From assembly GCA_907163375.1 (NCBI GenBank), contig CAJQUW010015600.1:310001-374000 (forward strand): a DNA stretch of 64,000 bases. The letters run 5' to 3'. The DNA comes from Prostheceraeus crozeri. Taxonomy: Eukaryota; Platyhelminthes; Polycladida; Euryleptidae. The notes beneath the pieces were generated by a model, which ran no database searches, was not told where the DNA came from, and saw nothing but the letters and a program-made list of their open reading frames with translations. This document shows, piece by piece, positions 1 to 12,839 of this stretch. Made by a program: the position numbers and the translations under genes. Numbering within the stretch: the stretch's first letter is position 1; each line of letters begins with the position of its first letter.

Positions 1-452
1 ATCCAACCTGACAATAACCTTGGTCATTTCGACAGCCTAGTTTTCCCGATTAGCCCGAACTCAGCAATGCTCAAGGATCTATATTATATGTACAAACCAC
101 ACCTGCTCTGATTCTGCCAAACCTCCTTCCTATCTAAATGATTCTCGTCAACCCCTCTTATAACCATACACGGCCGGCCCCATGGAAAGCCATCAAAGCA
201 GAGTGCCTGTCCGTGAATACTCCTCATAATGCTTCAATTCAATATATTTCAAGACACGTAGCATGCATGTGATTAACCTACACAAACAAACACATTCGAA
301 AATTGCATTAACGCAAATAACATAAAAGAAGGTTATTAAAAAAAGTCATGCAAATAATACTAAATTACACAATTACTTTACATGTATATGCACATAGGTA
401 TTACACGGTCATAATACCCCTTCCGCATTTTGGTAACTCCTTTCCACAACCC
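1..452. other. intergenic, no gene seen
   Basis: I see no coding sequence, RNA gene or clear repeat here. The small reading frames have no recognisable motif. Confidence 0.5.
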
Positions 453-460
453 CTTCAAAC

Positions 461-551
461 CAGGGATGCGGAGTCGGAGTCCCGGAGTCCTATCATTTTT
501 GCTGGAGTTGGAGTCGGAGTCCTATCAAAGTGATAGGACTCCGCATCCCTG
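461..551. mobile_element. hAT-type MITE with 8-bp target duplication
   Basis: This 91-bp element begins CAGGGATGCGGAGTC (461-475) and ends with its exact reverse complement (537-551). The 8-mer CTTCAAAC lies directly on both sides (453-460 and 552-559), a perfect target-site duplication. Eight-bp duplications and CAGGG-type ends are typical of hAT transposons, so this is a non-autonomous hAT. Inside, GGAGTCGGAGTC is repeated and a second palindrome (TCCTATCA...TGATAGGA, 518-536) abuts the right arm, so the whole element can fold as a hairpin. Confidence 0.85.
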
Positions 552-559
552 CTTCAAAC

Positions 560-2690
560 GCAACGCTCTCACCTGAACAAGAGGAATGAGAAACAGGTGA
601 GAGTTGCCAGTTTGTTAGAAGAATGCCCCAACCATAGTTTCGGGTAGTATAGCCAAGTGCCATGGGTGGTGGAAGAATATGAAGAAAAACATCAACCCCA
701 GTTCGTCAGGCAGGACAGGGTCACCCTATACTAGCGGAGTCATCCCTCCCCTCTTTAATGTTTCCACCACCAACCTGTCAGTGCAGACAGCGACGTCTGC
801 ACTATCCAAAGCCATCAGTCTCCATCAACTGACAGTCTCTTCCCCCGGCGAGTCGAGTCTGTGTTGCTGCTCTTACATTACTTTTCTTAAAGTTTGATAT
901 GATTACTAACAGATGCAACTGCTTGCTACATGTTAATGACTTCTGAAAGGAAGTTTGTGGACGGTACGGACCCTTGTAAAACATTTTTATTATTTTATTT
1001 TTTAGTAGCTATCTGATGAATGACTTTTGTACGAGAGCATTCCATTTAATTGGCAATTAATCCTGTAGCTCACACTGTTTTGGAATTGATCTTTAATTTA
1101 TCACATTGCGTTAAGCTTTTTTATTGACGGACATCATCAATTCTGCTCATCATTTTGGCATTGATATATTTTGAAATCTATACTGCTCATTCTTACTGTC
1201 AGATACGTGCCTGTAGGGCGCAGAGAGAAACTTACCGTGAATTAAGATAACTCAAAGATGACAATGCAACTTCGCGTGGGTATAGAATAGAAACATATCC
1301 ACCACCAGACTTGATTTGGCAGCCTGTTGTACAGTTAATATCTTGTTCAGGCATTCAAGATTTCATAAGCTAGCTTGAGATTTTTCGAGCCGTGCTGATG
1401 AGTCCTCGTATGACGAAACGTGTCTACATCAACAGAACACTCTTCACCAAAAACGGCCCCTAAACGTCGATAAATTTCAATCGGGGAATGTTTTTTGCTT
1501 TTAAGAATTCGATCACAACACGTTGCTTGTGGCGAATCATGACGCTTTCACTTCCTTCTGCCATGATGAGGTTCAACTGACCGACTATCTATGCTACCTT
1601 GATTTGTGAAGGCTGTAATGAAGAGAGTTCAGCTTGAAATCGATTAACATGCATGATTTTCTGTGAAGAGTGTTTTCAGTGAAAGCGCATTCGATCTTGT
1701 AATGGCTACAGGAGCTTTGGAGGCATTGCTTTTCAGCACGCCATCGTATAATAGGCCTATATATTAATGTACGTCGATCATTGCAAATGCTATCCCAAAC
1801 AATTATTCAAAACTTCTTATTTCATCCGCATTCTATCTGCATTATTGAATTGAAAAGGTTGTATTTTTCACTCACTCTGAATCTCTTATTATCCAAGAGG
1901 AGCCAGTAACATGGTGACGAATATAACACTATATGATGAATGTAGCACTATAGGATGTGCACATATAGAATTAAATGTCACGACTGAGGGTAAGTGGAGA
2001 CTTAGTCAGTTGGTTGCCAATTCTCCACATGGTATGCCTGCCATAATGTATGAACGTTTTAGCTATCTCATTCGAACTTTTTAGTTTGGATATTCATAAA
2101 AGATTTAGACAAGACTAGTGACACATCTGGCCAGTAGCTGAGTTCGTTTTCATATGGCTTTAGAGTTGTTCACAGTTGGTGTGAAATATCTAAAATTGTA
2201 GCCTGAATCATCTCAACACAGCGCAATCAAGGCTATTATTTGGCGTCAACATGCTGCGCTGCTGAAAAGTCACGGCAGAGTGGAATGGAACTTTCAATCT
2301 CGACACAATGGAACTCTCCACGATTACTCCCTCACACCAATTGACTGTGGCTAAGTATCCACGGTGGTCATATCTCCATGGTAGAACCATGTCGACATTT
2401 CGATTCTCCCGCAGAATCTAATGACTTACATGTACAAATGCACATGCCTCATCATCGAAATTGGCAGTAACTGGTTACTCTTTCGACAAGATACGTGTAA
2501 TGAAATATGCATGCACAGTACATAGGTCAACGTGTCTTTCGGAATTCTATATTTTCTAATTTTAAATGTGCTCAAAACATCACAGGCTACACGTCATTAG
2601 CACTTAACGTCATTTAGGTCTGCGGATAGCCACAGAGTTGCCTGACCCTGCATGGACAAGTTCAGTTTAAGCCAAGTAATGGAGGTTTTG
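560..2690. other. non-coding stretch without recognised gene
   Basis: No reading frame here has a recognisable domain. The only notable item is a hammerhead-like core near 1395-1424, listed separately. Confidence 0.5.
1389..1430 (+). ncRNA. possible hammerhead ribozyme (degenerate stem I)
   Basis: CTGATGA (1395-1401) is followed by a short stem II (GTC...GAC), then GAAAC (1415-1419), a two-base loop and a GTC cleavage triplet (1422-1424). The catalytic core and spacing match a type I hammerhead with minimal stem III, as known in Penelope-like elements. The flanks that should form stem I pair only partly, so it is probably inactive or a chance match. Confidence 0.4.
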
Positions 2691-2698
2691 TACTAGCA

Positions 2699-3723
2699 GT
2701 GAAACATTCCCCAGCAGGCCTTATCTCATCCGTGTTTCATTCTGTCTCAGACGAATGTATTTCTAATTCCGCACCAATAGCAAACTCCAAAGCACTTACT
2801 GTCAAGACGGGTGTGCCGGAAGGCTCGACCCTAGGACCGCTACTACTTCTCATATACATAAACGACCTTCAAAGTATTTTCCCGCCTCAAGAATTGAATA
2901 TCTTTGCAGATGATACCACATTAATATTAAAAAGTTGAAGCCTGGAAATTCTATTTAAAACCGCGCATGAACGACTTATTACTTTGAATAACTTTATAGA
3001 AGCGAATGGCATAAATTAAATGCCAACAAAACAGAATACATGATTCTCTCTTCTAAACGTCTAAACGATATTCACCATGAGCTTTATTATAATGGTGCAA
3101 AAATTAGGAGAGTCGAAAGTTTGAAATTACTAGGAGTAATTATTGACCAAACCTTAACTTTTAAGGAACACTGTCAACACATAACTAATAGCAGACTGAA
3201 GAAATTCCTTCCACTGTTCTATTATCTACGACGGTGTATTCCGCAAGAATTTCTGTTGAATGTATATTATGCGAATGTTCATTCGATCTTAAATTACTGT
3301 GTACTTATTTATTATCAGGGAAATCAAAGTAACATTAAGAAGTTGGAGAAATTACAAAAGAGAATCTTAAAAGTCATCTTCAAATCAAACTCATCAGAAG
3401 TTGACCTGCACTTGAAAAATTAAAAAATTCTAGGAGTTAATCATATATATCGCTATAAGGTTCTCAACCTCTGTCACAAGCTCGAATATGAAAATGATAG
3501 GCTGCCCTTATCTTTGAAAAGTATTTGTAAATATAAATTTGATGAAACAAGCACGGAAAGAAATGCCATCAATTTTCCTATACCATATTACAGAACTAGT
3601 ATAGGTCAAAACAATTTTGCCTTTTCCGGTGCCACAAAGTGGAATACATTACCGAAATATATCAGAAAAGTCAGTAAGAACAAAATGTTTCTAAAAAATG
3701 TTAGAAATATGCTCACTGGGTGA
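2699..3723 (+). pseudogene. non-LTR retrotransposon reverse transcriptase, 3' fragment
   Basis: Broken reading frames carry the C-terminal half of a CR1/Jockey-superfamily reverse transcriptase. A GVPEGSTLGPLL block (Q to E in the usual GVPQGS) at about 2810-2850 precedes the catalytic FADDT near 2905. A second frame continues with the thumb region (LLGVIIDQTL near 3130, LEKLQKRILKVIF near 3345) and, after one in-frame TAA (3421-3423), a tail ending around 3720 with an FSGATKWNTLP-type motif. The 5' part and endonuclease are absent. 5' truncation plus frameshifts show a dead copy. Confidence 0.8.
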
Positions 3724-4033
3724 AATACTCGAAAGGATATCAAATTGCCTAACATTATTTACAAATGTTACTCTAATTGCCTAATACCCCAAATCGATCC
3801 AACTTCATCATGCGATGTACTGTACTTTTTTTCTTACTCTAAACCGATCTTCATGTACTCTATAAATGTATAAATTAGTTTAGACCCAACATTTAGGGTT
3901 CATTCATACCCTACTTTTATTGCGATATATTCTTCCGACGGCTGTGTGAAATGTGGGTTGACATTCGGACTTCACTCAGCGGGACTAGGTTTCTTCTGCC
4001 TTCAGTGCTCTAGTCTAGTCCCACTCACCACTA

Positions 4034-5028
4034 CACTGTAAATCGCTCAATACCAATCACATACGAAGGACGCATACCAAAGTATTTTTTGGTATATTTC
4101 TGTATTCTATTGGTATTTATTTGTATGCTTTTCGTATGTTACTTCAAATGTGGTGTGCTTTACATACTAAAGCCATACCAGCACAATGTTAAAAGAAAGC
4201 ATCAATCATTTTCAAAGTATGTTGATTTAAGACCTTTTGTCAATAAAGATCACACTAATGCTACTATTGTTTTGTAAGTAGTGAGATAATGACATTCAAC
4301 AGCAAAACTTCCAATACTGACTTCGATTTTAATACACGTAAATTTAAGTCATTTCATGACTAATCAATAAGTATTCAGCCATCAACAATTATGCATTATG
4401 TAATTTTGAAATTAAGCATATTATCAATCCGAAATAAAAACACATTATAATTCATGAACGCAAAAGTAGTTATGTTTGAGATATATAAGTCAACAAGGTT
4501 GCACAAAAGATATCATTTGAATGAATCGATGTTTATCTACTTGGCTCGTAAAGTAGAACTAAACGTCTTGTTAACGTTGCTAGACGAGTAGCAACGACGT
4601 CAATCTCGAGGAGCACAAATTACACAATAAAGCTAATCTACTCAAATAGCACACTATCAAAAAAATTTATTCACGAATGGTATTACTGAAAAATGTTATT
4701 TGACAGTAGTATGTAATATATACATATTTTTTGCTATGTCACTTAAAGCTGCTCATACGAAAGACATACCAATTTGCATCGGGTCTCGTATGTAAAACAT
4801 ACCAACAACTCGTATTTCAGTGTAAAACAACCAATCACAGATAGAATAGTTCGTATCGCTACATACCAATCATATACCAATCACATACGAAAGTAAATGA
4901 GTTGTGGTATGAAAAAGATACCAGATCTCTGTAAGCATACCAGAATCTCGTATCAGATGTTAGTTTCAAATTGTATGTAATTTTGGTATATGTTTGTATG
5001 TAATTTTCGTATCCAGCGATTTACAGTG
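4034..5028. mobile_element. TA-flanked MITE, about 1 kb
   Basis: CACTGTAAATCGCT at 4034-4047 matches the reverse complement at 5015-5028, and TA dinucleotides flank both ends (4032-4033, 5029-5030). This suggests a non-autonomous Tc1/mariner-like element; a short TIR and TA alone do not prove the superfamily. The interior has no transposase. It is rich in alternating CATACGAA and CATACCAA motifs on both strands, mostly near the two ends, giving a subterminal repeat structure. Confidence 0.65.
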
Positions 5029-5172
5029 TACAGTCACTCGTACAATATATCTAATGCACCTCTCTTGAATATAATATTTACATATGTTTGCACGTTTTTG
5101 TACATGAATCTTGTACAGTTTTGTTGAAAATATATTTCTATTTCTATTTCCATTGACCAATTCAACTCAATT

Positions 5173-5831
5173 GTGCGGGAAAAGGACCAAATCAATACAT
5201 CCAGACACAAAAAGAGCAAACTGCCGCCTGTCATAGATAGTAAATTACTCAACTCAATGCAACTGGAGTCACTTCAAGCAGATGGTGAGCATGTAATGCG
5301 CTTGAATTCTGTCAGTTCCTCTGATGCTTCATCCTTGATTACTGCGACACCATCACCAGGTTTTGGCCTAAGTCTGTCACCTAACGAATTTCAGATGTTG
5401 GCAAAATGGTGTTTGGACATCTCTCTTTTTAAGGGTGATAGCTGCTGTTCTTGATGCCCAGTCGTAGCACTGGACCTATTTTGACTTCACGCCCTAACGC
5501 TCAGAGGAAGTGCGAATGTGATTTCAAGACAATACTGTCAGAGATAAACTTAACAACCTCTGCCACTGGACAAATCAGCGACCAAGCATTGAGAGGGGCA
5601 ATGGATTGGGATTAACAGATTAATAAACGACTTGCTGACATCTTGTTTCCAGACTGGAGTCTTGGACGACCGGGCGTGATTGACCTCACGGTAGTACACC
5701 CGCATGCTTCTAACAATACTTCCGTAGCGAGAGCAAACATAAGATCTTTCCTTGACATACCTGAAAGTCGCAAGCTTGCAATTCAGCACGAAATTTGTTT
5801 CGCAAAACATGCATCTTATCTTTACCTATAG
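5173..5831 (+). pseudogene. transposon-associated ORF remnant with nuclease-like tail
   Basis: Two frames appear to be pieces of one decayed gene. The first (5173-5454) ends with a TPSPGFGLSLSPNEF stretch. The second (5643-5831) has DWSLGRPGVIDLTVVHP, resembling the D...D-T/V-V core of the restriction-endonuclease-like tail seen in large repetitive invertebrate ORFs often annotated as retroelement-derived. Stops and frameshifts lie between them. The family assignment is from memory of that motif style and is tentative. Confidence 0.4.
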
Positions 5832-5839
5832 TAAAAAAC

Positions 5840-6420
5840 AAATCATTAGGAGATAAGACAGATATAATACTCCCTTAACACTGGGTAATGTTTTAGAGGA
5901 GTCTTTACCCTATGTCTGCCAACTCAAGATATTACTGGATAACGTTCATCAACAGACGATATTTCCATGCAAATACATAATCACATCACATGTGTGTTTA
6001 TCTTCGTTATGTTGAATCTTCTTTCAGATTTCGCCATTTTCTGATGTGTTACTAATAACCTTCAAATATAGTAGTACAAATATCAATAATTGTCTATAAA
6101 AAGAATTAAATTTCTAAAATTTACTTTTAGGACGGATTACTCTATCATTAAGAGTGAAACGGTAAAAGTTGGTTTAACATGATGATCTGACAATTAACAC
6201 TGTTAGCCTCAATTACCCTGAGAAATCGCCACTGATCATAATAAATTCGAAATAATAATATATTTCTCATATGATGATGAAAATCATCCCAGCAGCCATC
6301 TATAATAGAACACCATGCTTGCTAATTTAAATTATTAATTGAAGTAGTCCTGATGAGGACTGATGGCGTTCTCCAATCCGCAACTGTGCAAATGCAATGC
6401 TACTATAACCATTGGATTAA
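5840..6420. other. AT-rich intergenic, nothing recognised
   Basis: No coding or structural feature that I can support. Confidence 0.5.
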
Positions 6421-6424
6421 TCAG

Positions 6425-6634
6425 TTGAAAATATGAAAGAATACCTTCTTCTTCGTGTACGGTATATTAAATAAAAATTACAAATTTTTCCTGACGTTTC
6501 GCCGTCCGGCTTGGTCGCAGGAATCGAAGAAACTGTTGTACAGAACAGAATACAATTCATGAGGATGGCATGATATTGATTTAATCCTAGATAAATATAT
6601 ACCCGAAGAAGAAGGTATTCTTTCATATTTTCAA
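6425..6634. mobile_element. small foldback element with eroded hammerhead core
   Basis: The arms 6425-6455 and 6604-6634 are perfect inverted repeats of 31 bp (TTGAAAATATGAAAGAATAC...). Between them, on the minus strand around 6486-6533, a CGAAACGTC segment sits inside a TTCCT...AGGAA stem, which is hammerhead geometry, but the CTGATGA box is replaced. The layout resembles a short inverted Penelope-type terminal repeat. No protein is encoded. Confidence 0.55.
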
Positions 6635-6639
6635 TCATA

Positions 6640-8670
6640 GCGACCCGGGTACGTGGAACCTCACATTTTCATGATTAATCAATTCTTAAGAGAACTCAAT
6701 GTAGCTTTCTCGTGGCAACGAATTAAAATTGATCAGCTTTGGCCCAATATCTGGTAAAAATGGAAATCTTAAGACTTGTAATACTACTCATTCTTGCTGT
6801 TAATATACTAATACCATAGATTCCAAACACTGCCGTATACACGTTCAAAACAGACGTCTAATATACTGTACCGACTACAGATGCTGATAGTGGAAATAGA
6901 AGAGGACAATGGTCATCATAGGTTAAGGAAATTAAAAATGGATGTTATAAAACAACAGGAGACCGATGGATAAAAATTGGAAAAGTGTAGGCAAAACATG
7001 GAAAACACCGATTACAAGTGAACTATATAATTATTTGTTGAAAATATATTAAATTTTCAGACAGACCTATGCGACACTTCCCTGACGCGGTCTGTGTATA
7101 GACGAAAATTTGGGAAGAAAACTTCAATATCAAACAGCATCGGATATTTTGAAATCCAAACAGGTGAACTAATAGTACAATATAACTGAAACTACACACG
7201 GTGAACAATGGTAACAGTGGATAAGTGGAAAGTGGATAATGGAGGTAAACAATAGAGTTACAATGACACTCTACTACAACGAAAAAAATGAAACTATACA
7301 CACTATACCTAAGACTACATATGGAAAATATTATCTCTTCACTTGAATTTTTTATCGCCAGTTTCATAATCCGTCTATCATATTTCATGGAATCCAACAT
7401 TTCTTCATTTGTTCTTCTTTTGAAATACAATACAACGACCACTACCGCAGCTACCGATTAAGGGATGTAAAACATAATGCTGCAGTTCGTCAGTCATCAG
7501 CAGGAACTCGTCTAGTAGTGCTTCGACCCCTGATCTGAATACTCAAAGCCAGACGAGCGGGGTCCCACACATAGTGGCTGACAAAATACTGAATAGGTAA
7601 TGATACACGTATGTCTTGAAAGATGTCAGACATCATTCAAATGTTACGTTTCCCACATGCAAACTCATCCTATCAATAAATACAGCATGCTTTTTGCGAT
7701 CCGCACATGTAAACAAATCCTGTACATCAATCTTTGCCTTTTCGATTCCTACAATTAAACAGATCCTCGATTCCCATAAACATGTTGTGTGATAAACATG
7801 CAATCCGCCTTTGCTCAAACTTTGCCTCATACATCGAGATTTAACACTGGGAGCTCTCTCATCTCCCGTAAGCAACGCTAAGCGCTCTGCATTCACTCTT
7901 CATCGCCCCCCATGTAATGGCTACAAGTCATTGTTAGTAGTTTGTTTACCTATGCAGCAATGCGTTAAGGAAAATGTGAAAATGTTGGTCGCGTGCCTCA
8001 TTGAAATTCACAGAGTGAAGTGAATTGTCAAGCCGAAAAAAGACCATATTTGTAAAGCAATTCATAATGCCTTGTGAGAGCCTTTTCTGTGTAACCAATC
8101 AAGTCATGCTATGTTAGCCTCCTGCTTGAGATATGTACGGGAACAAGCTTGCAAAGTAACTATCATGCACTTGTGATCGCAATGAAATCGGCACTTGGTT
8201 TCTGGCAGACTTGGAAGTGAATGTGCACTACATGTAGAACTAGGGACATGTGAATAGCTTCAGACATATTAATGTCTTTATTGTAAAGTGTCCTTGAAGT
8301 CCGATCGGACAAAAATTTCACTTAAATCTGTCTCGTTCAATAAATAAATACATATTGTCATTCTGGAGATAAGGGAAACGAGCAAGGGATGCCCTTTGCG
8401 CCGGCGGTTTCCTAATACATGTAGATGAAGAAGCGCTAGCTGCGAAGGGCGCTTGGCTACGATCACGGTTACGGCTTGGTAGCGAAGGTGAGGGCGCTGG
8501 TTGATAGTGCTGACTCACGGAGTATTTATTGTTAATGCCAAATTCCCTACTAATATCGAAAGAAGAAGGCCAAACCGTGTCATCATGGTTGTGAATGGAG
8601 GAATAGTGAAGTGCGATGGAAAGTCAGAGTTACAACGAAAATCAGAGTTTTGTAAAATCGCTCTGTTTGT
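6640..8670. other. non-coding stretch without recognised gene
   Basis: Several reading frames (for example 139 codons on the minus strand at 7023-7442) have low-complexity, hydrophobic composition and no motif. I treat the stretch as non-coding. Confidence 0.45.
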
Positions 8671-8676
8671 CAGAAC

Positions 8677-8712
8677 TGCCACGACTAAGCGTCTGGACGC
8701 GAAACGTCGGCA
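8677..8712 (+). ncRNA. degenerate hammerhead-ribozyme-like hairpin
   Basis: Stem I is TGCC (8677-8680) with GGCA (8709-8712). Stem II is GCGTC/GACGC, followed directly by GAAACGTC. The usual CTGATGA box is replaced by a CGACTAA-like sequence, so self-cleavage is not expected. The architecture matches the GAAACGTC repeats elsewhere in this window. Confidence 0.5.
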
Positions 8713-8816
8713 TATTTTTACGTCTTAAAATTTTATATTTATAAAAACATCGGCTGCTATTCACTCGGAAGAGTTTTTTGCGTATTTCTACTTTTGAATA
8801 TCTATTCTAGCTGCGT

Positions 8817-9020
8817 GTGTGGGCGCAAAATAAGGATTTGCATATTGATTATCGTGATTTTACGGCGAAATTTCAAGATGGGAAGTGGACGGTGGCATGG
8901 TGTTCGAAAGACGGTCCACCATTTATTACAAATCGTATAGCCACTTATGGCATATCTGCTAACTCATCGCATTCTTTTAACCCTCAGAGGGGCAAGGGTG
9001 ATTTTCACTCACCTCGGTAA
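8817..9020 (+). pseudogene. retroelement pol fragment (pre-RT segment)
   Basis: A short frame contains LHIDYRDFTAKFQDGKWTV followed by PPFITNRIATY. This has the shape of the segment preceding the reverse transcriptase in some metazoan retroelement pols. Nothing else of the pol is present. It could equally be a chance frame; the neighbouring hammerhead-like repeat favours a mobile origin. Confidence 0.3.
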
Positions 9021-10620
9021 AAATACTGCACACAACAATCTACAGAAAAGTACGTTCTCAAATCGCCTGAGTTTTTTTACTAGTCCACGGTTATTGTTTT
9101 TCTGTTGTTAACGACTTGCTTGTATGACACAATTTTTCAGAAATTTAATCGATTTTGTTGAAGTTGAACATTTTGCAGTGTAACTGCCAAGGGCGATTAT
9201 TTATTTAGACAGTTTTAGACTATTATTCATTCAATAGGAAAAGCGTCTGAGGGATCCAACTGGCTTGTCAACGGCCACCGTCACTACTATTTTGATTTGG
9301 CAATACTGACAGAACAGCAGAATCTTTGTAGGCTGGAGCGAGAGCAAATCGAAGTCAATAGAATGTGACACCGTATGAGATGCGGGGAGGGTAACGCAGC
9401 CTCGTCTATGTCTGATATTGCTGCACTAAAACTCCATGATATAATGCGACATTGTTTAGAATCAAAGCATTCCTGATTCTTTCCAACATAATTTCATCAT
9501 ATATCATGGTTAATCAGGGCCTTTTCACTTCAAGATCGAAAAATTATTTATTTCGACCGTCAAAATTCACGTTGAACTTATTAAAGTAAATAATATTGCG
9601 CCAATTTTAGAAGATGTGGTGTTAAGTTTTAGTTGTGTTAAAATTTATAAGTGCTATTAAGTTGTTGATAAGGCGCAATTATGTGATATTACTCCCAATA
9701 GAGCATTATTTGTGCTAGAATTTTAAACACTGGTAACTTTTTTATTTAACAGTTTCAATTGCTTCTGCCCGCATCTGAAAATATGATTGTGCGCAGTTTA
9801 TTGGATTGCTTTGAATTAGTGTTGTAAATGTACCGGAAATAGTTAACTAGACCAATTCTTACCGGCAACTTTATATCACTACTTTGAGTTAATAAATCAT
9901 TGAAGTTAAAATGGTTAATTACTGTGAGATTCTTTCCACAGTCACCTCATCTTCCTGAGATAATGAAACACACGTTCTTTTTTCATAAATTGGGATTGAT
10001 TATCATTGTTACTATTAATTTGTAGATTTCTATCGAAAGGGAACTCAAAATACTATCACTAGATTTCCTGGTCTCTATCAAATGCCTGTAATTTACGATC
10101 GTGTCTAGGTATTTAACTATCACTGTTCTGTGTTATTCAGTTTCATGAAGCGCTTATTTATCTGACTGCATTTTTCAACTTGCGCACATTTTCATGTCAG
10201 TATCTTTCAAACTCTCAAAATTTGTTAGATATGACAAAAGAATCCAGCCTTTGGCTTTCATTTTCTAACACATCCACGAAAGCGGACTTTTAGCAGGAAA
10301 TCGAAGCAGGGAATCTCGAGAAGGTCTGAAACAAAGGAATCAGATTGTCGATTTTCCTTGTTAGAATGAAGAAGGTTGCTACTATCTTCATAAAATGTAG
10401 GCCTAAGCTCATAACAATTGGATGAAAGTAGGTCTAATTAGCTAATGCTTTCCACCGTTGAGAGATGTCTGTTCACAGGGGTTTGGCAATTCTGACAAAG
10501 TCTGGTATATCATTCTCATTGAAAATCGTATTATAGAAATCGTATTCTCATAGAAAATCGTATTCACAACATTCCTGTTATCGTAGCGTGCTGTTCGTCT
10601 CTCCGGTTAGCTCCGTTTGG
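9021..10620. other. AT-rich non-coding stretch
   Basis: No reading frame with a motif, no tRNA and no clear repeat recognised. Confidence 0.5.
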
Positions 10621-10745
10621 TGAATGCGCATCACAACGTCTCCTTCCTCTACTGATCTTCAATCGTGTCTCACTCTTAAACATTTTGGATCATCGGATTC
10701 CTTACACGACGCTCTATCCTCTGATCTGACTTTTGTTGACCTACC

Positions 10746-12797
10746 ATGTGTTACCGTCGTTATTTTACAACTTACATTTTTTTGTTCACTTGTATCACAT
10801 CAATTGCGCTCCCATGCAAGCCAACAACAGCCTGTCGCTTTCCCCATTCGAATATTACATCATCCCATGCTAAGCTGCTTCGTGGCTCCGTCATGCCTGA
10901 CTCATCCCCAAGGCTTGTGTATTCGCGCGACGACATTCTAAGTCTCAGACGACAGGATTATGCAATCTCCCGTGCACAAAGACGATCACTGTGGTATTTC
11001 AAGCTCCTGCGGTCGCGCATACGCAGCATCAATTCAGCTCGCCCTACTGAAATTCCCTCATCTGCAACACCGCCCTCTGCTGCTTCTGACAAACGAAGGT
11101 TACGTAAGCCCAATCGCCCTGTTTTCCCGGCCTCTTCGATACTTCTTTTTCATGCCCGCTCTGTCTTCAACAAGATTGACGATTTGAAGTTGAGGACTTT
11201 AAAATTTGAAAGTGACATTGTGTGCATAACGGAGTCGTGGTTGGGCTCTCAAGTTGACGATGCCTCTGTTCTTATACCAGGATATAACTGTATTAGACTA
11301 GACCGTGATTGTAATGGTGGAGGTGTCATTGTGTATACAAAATCGAACTTGATGACTTGTGTTATCAGCAAAGTAAGCTGCACTAATTTTAAATCTAACA
11401 TTTTGTGCTTTAGCATTGATGAATTTGATGTGACCGTCATAGTTGTTTATCACCCCTATTGGGGGGGGGGGCTCTACTGCTCACAGCTCTGCATGGCTCT
11501 GTAAATGGGCGAATGTTACACCTTTGCTGAAAAAGGACAGTACTGAGTACGGCCCTATCTCCATCCTTCCATTCCCGAGCAAAATTTTTGAAAAGGTCAT
11601 CAGAGATAGCGTTCTTCTTCCTTCCCTTAATAAGCAGCTTGATCCCCGACAATTCGCCTACATCCCCAATGGATTTGGTGGGTGTGTTAACGCGCTGCCC
11701 TCTATTCGTCTCACTTCCCTTGAACATATCTCCCTAAATCCATCCAATTACCTCAGACTCCTTGCCATTGATTTTAAAAAAGCCTTTGATTCCATCAGTC
11801 ACCAAGTTCTTCTCGATTGCTTAGTGCAGGATTTCAGCTGTTCCCCACTCATTACGCGCTTGATTAATAGTTTTTTGTCTGACAGGTATCAAAGAGTCTG
11901 CACAAGAGATGTTCAAACTTCCTGGCACCCTATCTCCAGCGGTGTTCCTCAGCGTTAGATCTTGGGTCCTCTACTCTTCACCCTCCTTATCAATGATCTC
12001 CCCAGCTTCAGTGATACCAGGCTAGTAGCGCACGCCGATGATATTACCCTCCTTCACCTAGAAGATGCCAGGCATAGTGTCTCATCCTTTCAGGGTGTTA
12101 TTGATTCCTTTTCCTCTTGGGCTTCTTCTAAAAGACTTCAGATTAACGTCAGCAAAACCAAGACCATGTGCATTAGGAGGAGCACTACGCCTGTCAATTG
12201 TCCCCCTATTGTCATCAATAATTGTCCTATTGAAAATGTTAACTGTGTCAAAATTCTCGGTATGTTGTTTGAGTCTGACCTTTCATGGTCCAGCCAATTT
12301 TCCAGTTTGTATGTGAGATGTTGTCGTAGTTTGTCCTTTGTTAAGCGACTCAAAGTGAACGGAAATGCTAATTTTGTTATATGGCAGGCTTATTGCAGTT
12401 TTGTTTTGTGCCACATGGTTGCATGTTGGCCAGTGTTGTGAGATCTCAAGAAAAAGGACTTTTCTCAATTAGAAAAACTGGATCGGATCGCCAGTAGGTG
12501 GGCCAATGTGGATCTTCAGCTGCCTTTGCCTCCGTGACAGGCTGGACAAAAGCTGCGTCAAACTGATTAAGAAAGTTGCCTGCAATTGTGACTCTCATCC
12601 CCTCGCCCAGTTTTTTTGTGGCTCGTAACTGCTCCCGTTCCTTCCGTCACAACAGAATCTTGCTGCCATGTAAATTCAAGTCTTCTTTTCATCATAATTC
12701 TTTTGTAAAATTTTCTTCCTTCTCGTGATGTTTGTAATGCGCTCTGTCAGTATCTGTCCTGTATCAAATACCGCTTTTGTATTTGAAATAAAGAATT

Positions 12798-12829
<32 letters not shown>

Positions 12830-12830
12830 A
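10746..12830 (+). mobile_element. CR1-like non-LTR retrotransposon, internally deleted
   Basis: The first frame (10746-11455) encodes the N-terminal part of an exonuclease/endonuclease/phosphatase domain: a LLFHARSVFNKIDDL start, DIVCITESWL and GGGVIVYTKSN. It breaks at a 10-G run (about 11461-11470) and is joined to reverse transcriptase, indicating an internal deletion. The RT (11443-12441) has LAIDFKKAFDS and an AHADDITLL catalytic box (Y/F replaced by H) and is cut by a TAG exactly in the GVPQ block (about 11956). The 3' end has AATAAAG and then an (ATC)n tail, typical of CR1-type ends. Dead copy. Confidence 0.85.
12798..12828 (+). repeat. (ATC)n microsatellite tail
   Basis: About ten ATC units directly follow the retroelement's AATAAA-like signal, so this is the element's own 3' tail rather than an independent microsatellite. 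Confidence 0.85.
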
Positions 12831-12839
12831 ATTATCATA

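Noticed and set aside
4966..5252. Overlapping minus-strand frames of 64 and 72 codons
   Set aside because: They straddle the end of the MITE and its flank; no motif.
6345..6365. CTGATGAGGACTGATGG as another hammerhead
   Set aside because: The core box is present but no GAAA partner or stem II/I pairing follows within range.
7023..7442. 139-codon minus-strand reading frame
   Set aside because: Hydrophobic, low-complexity composition with no motif, no promoter and no homology I recognise; expected by chance in AT-rich DNA.
12798..12828. CRISPR-like or regulatory repeat array
   Set aside because: Simple ATC microsatellite forming the tail of a retroelement; there are no spacers, and no CRISPR is expected in a eukaryotic window.
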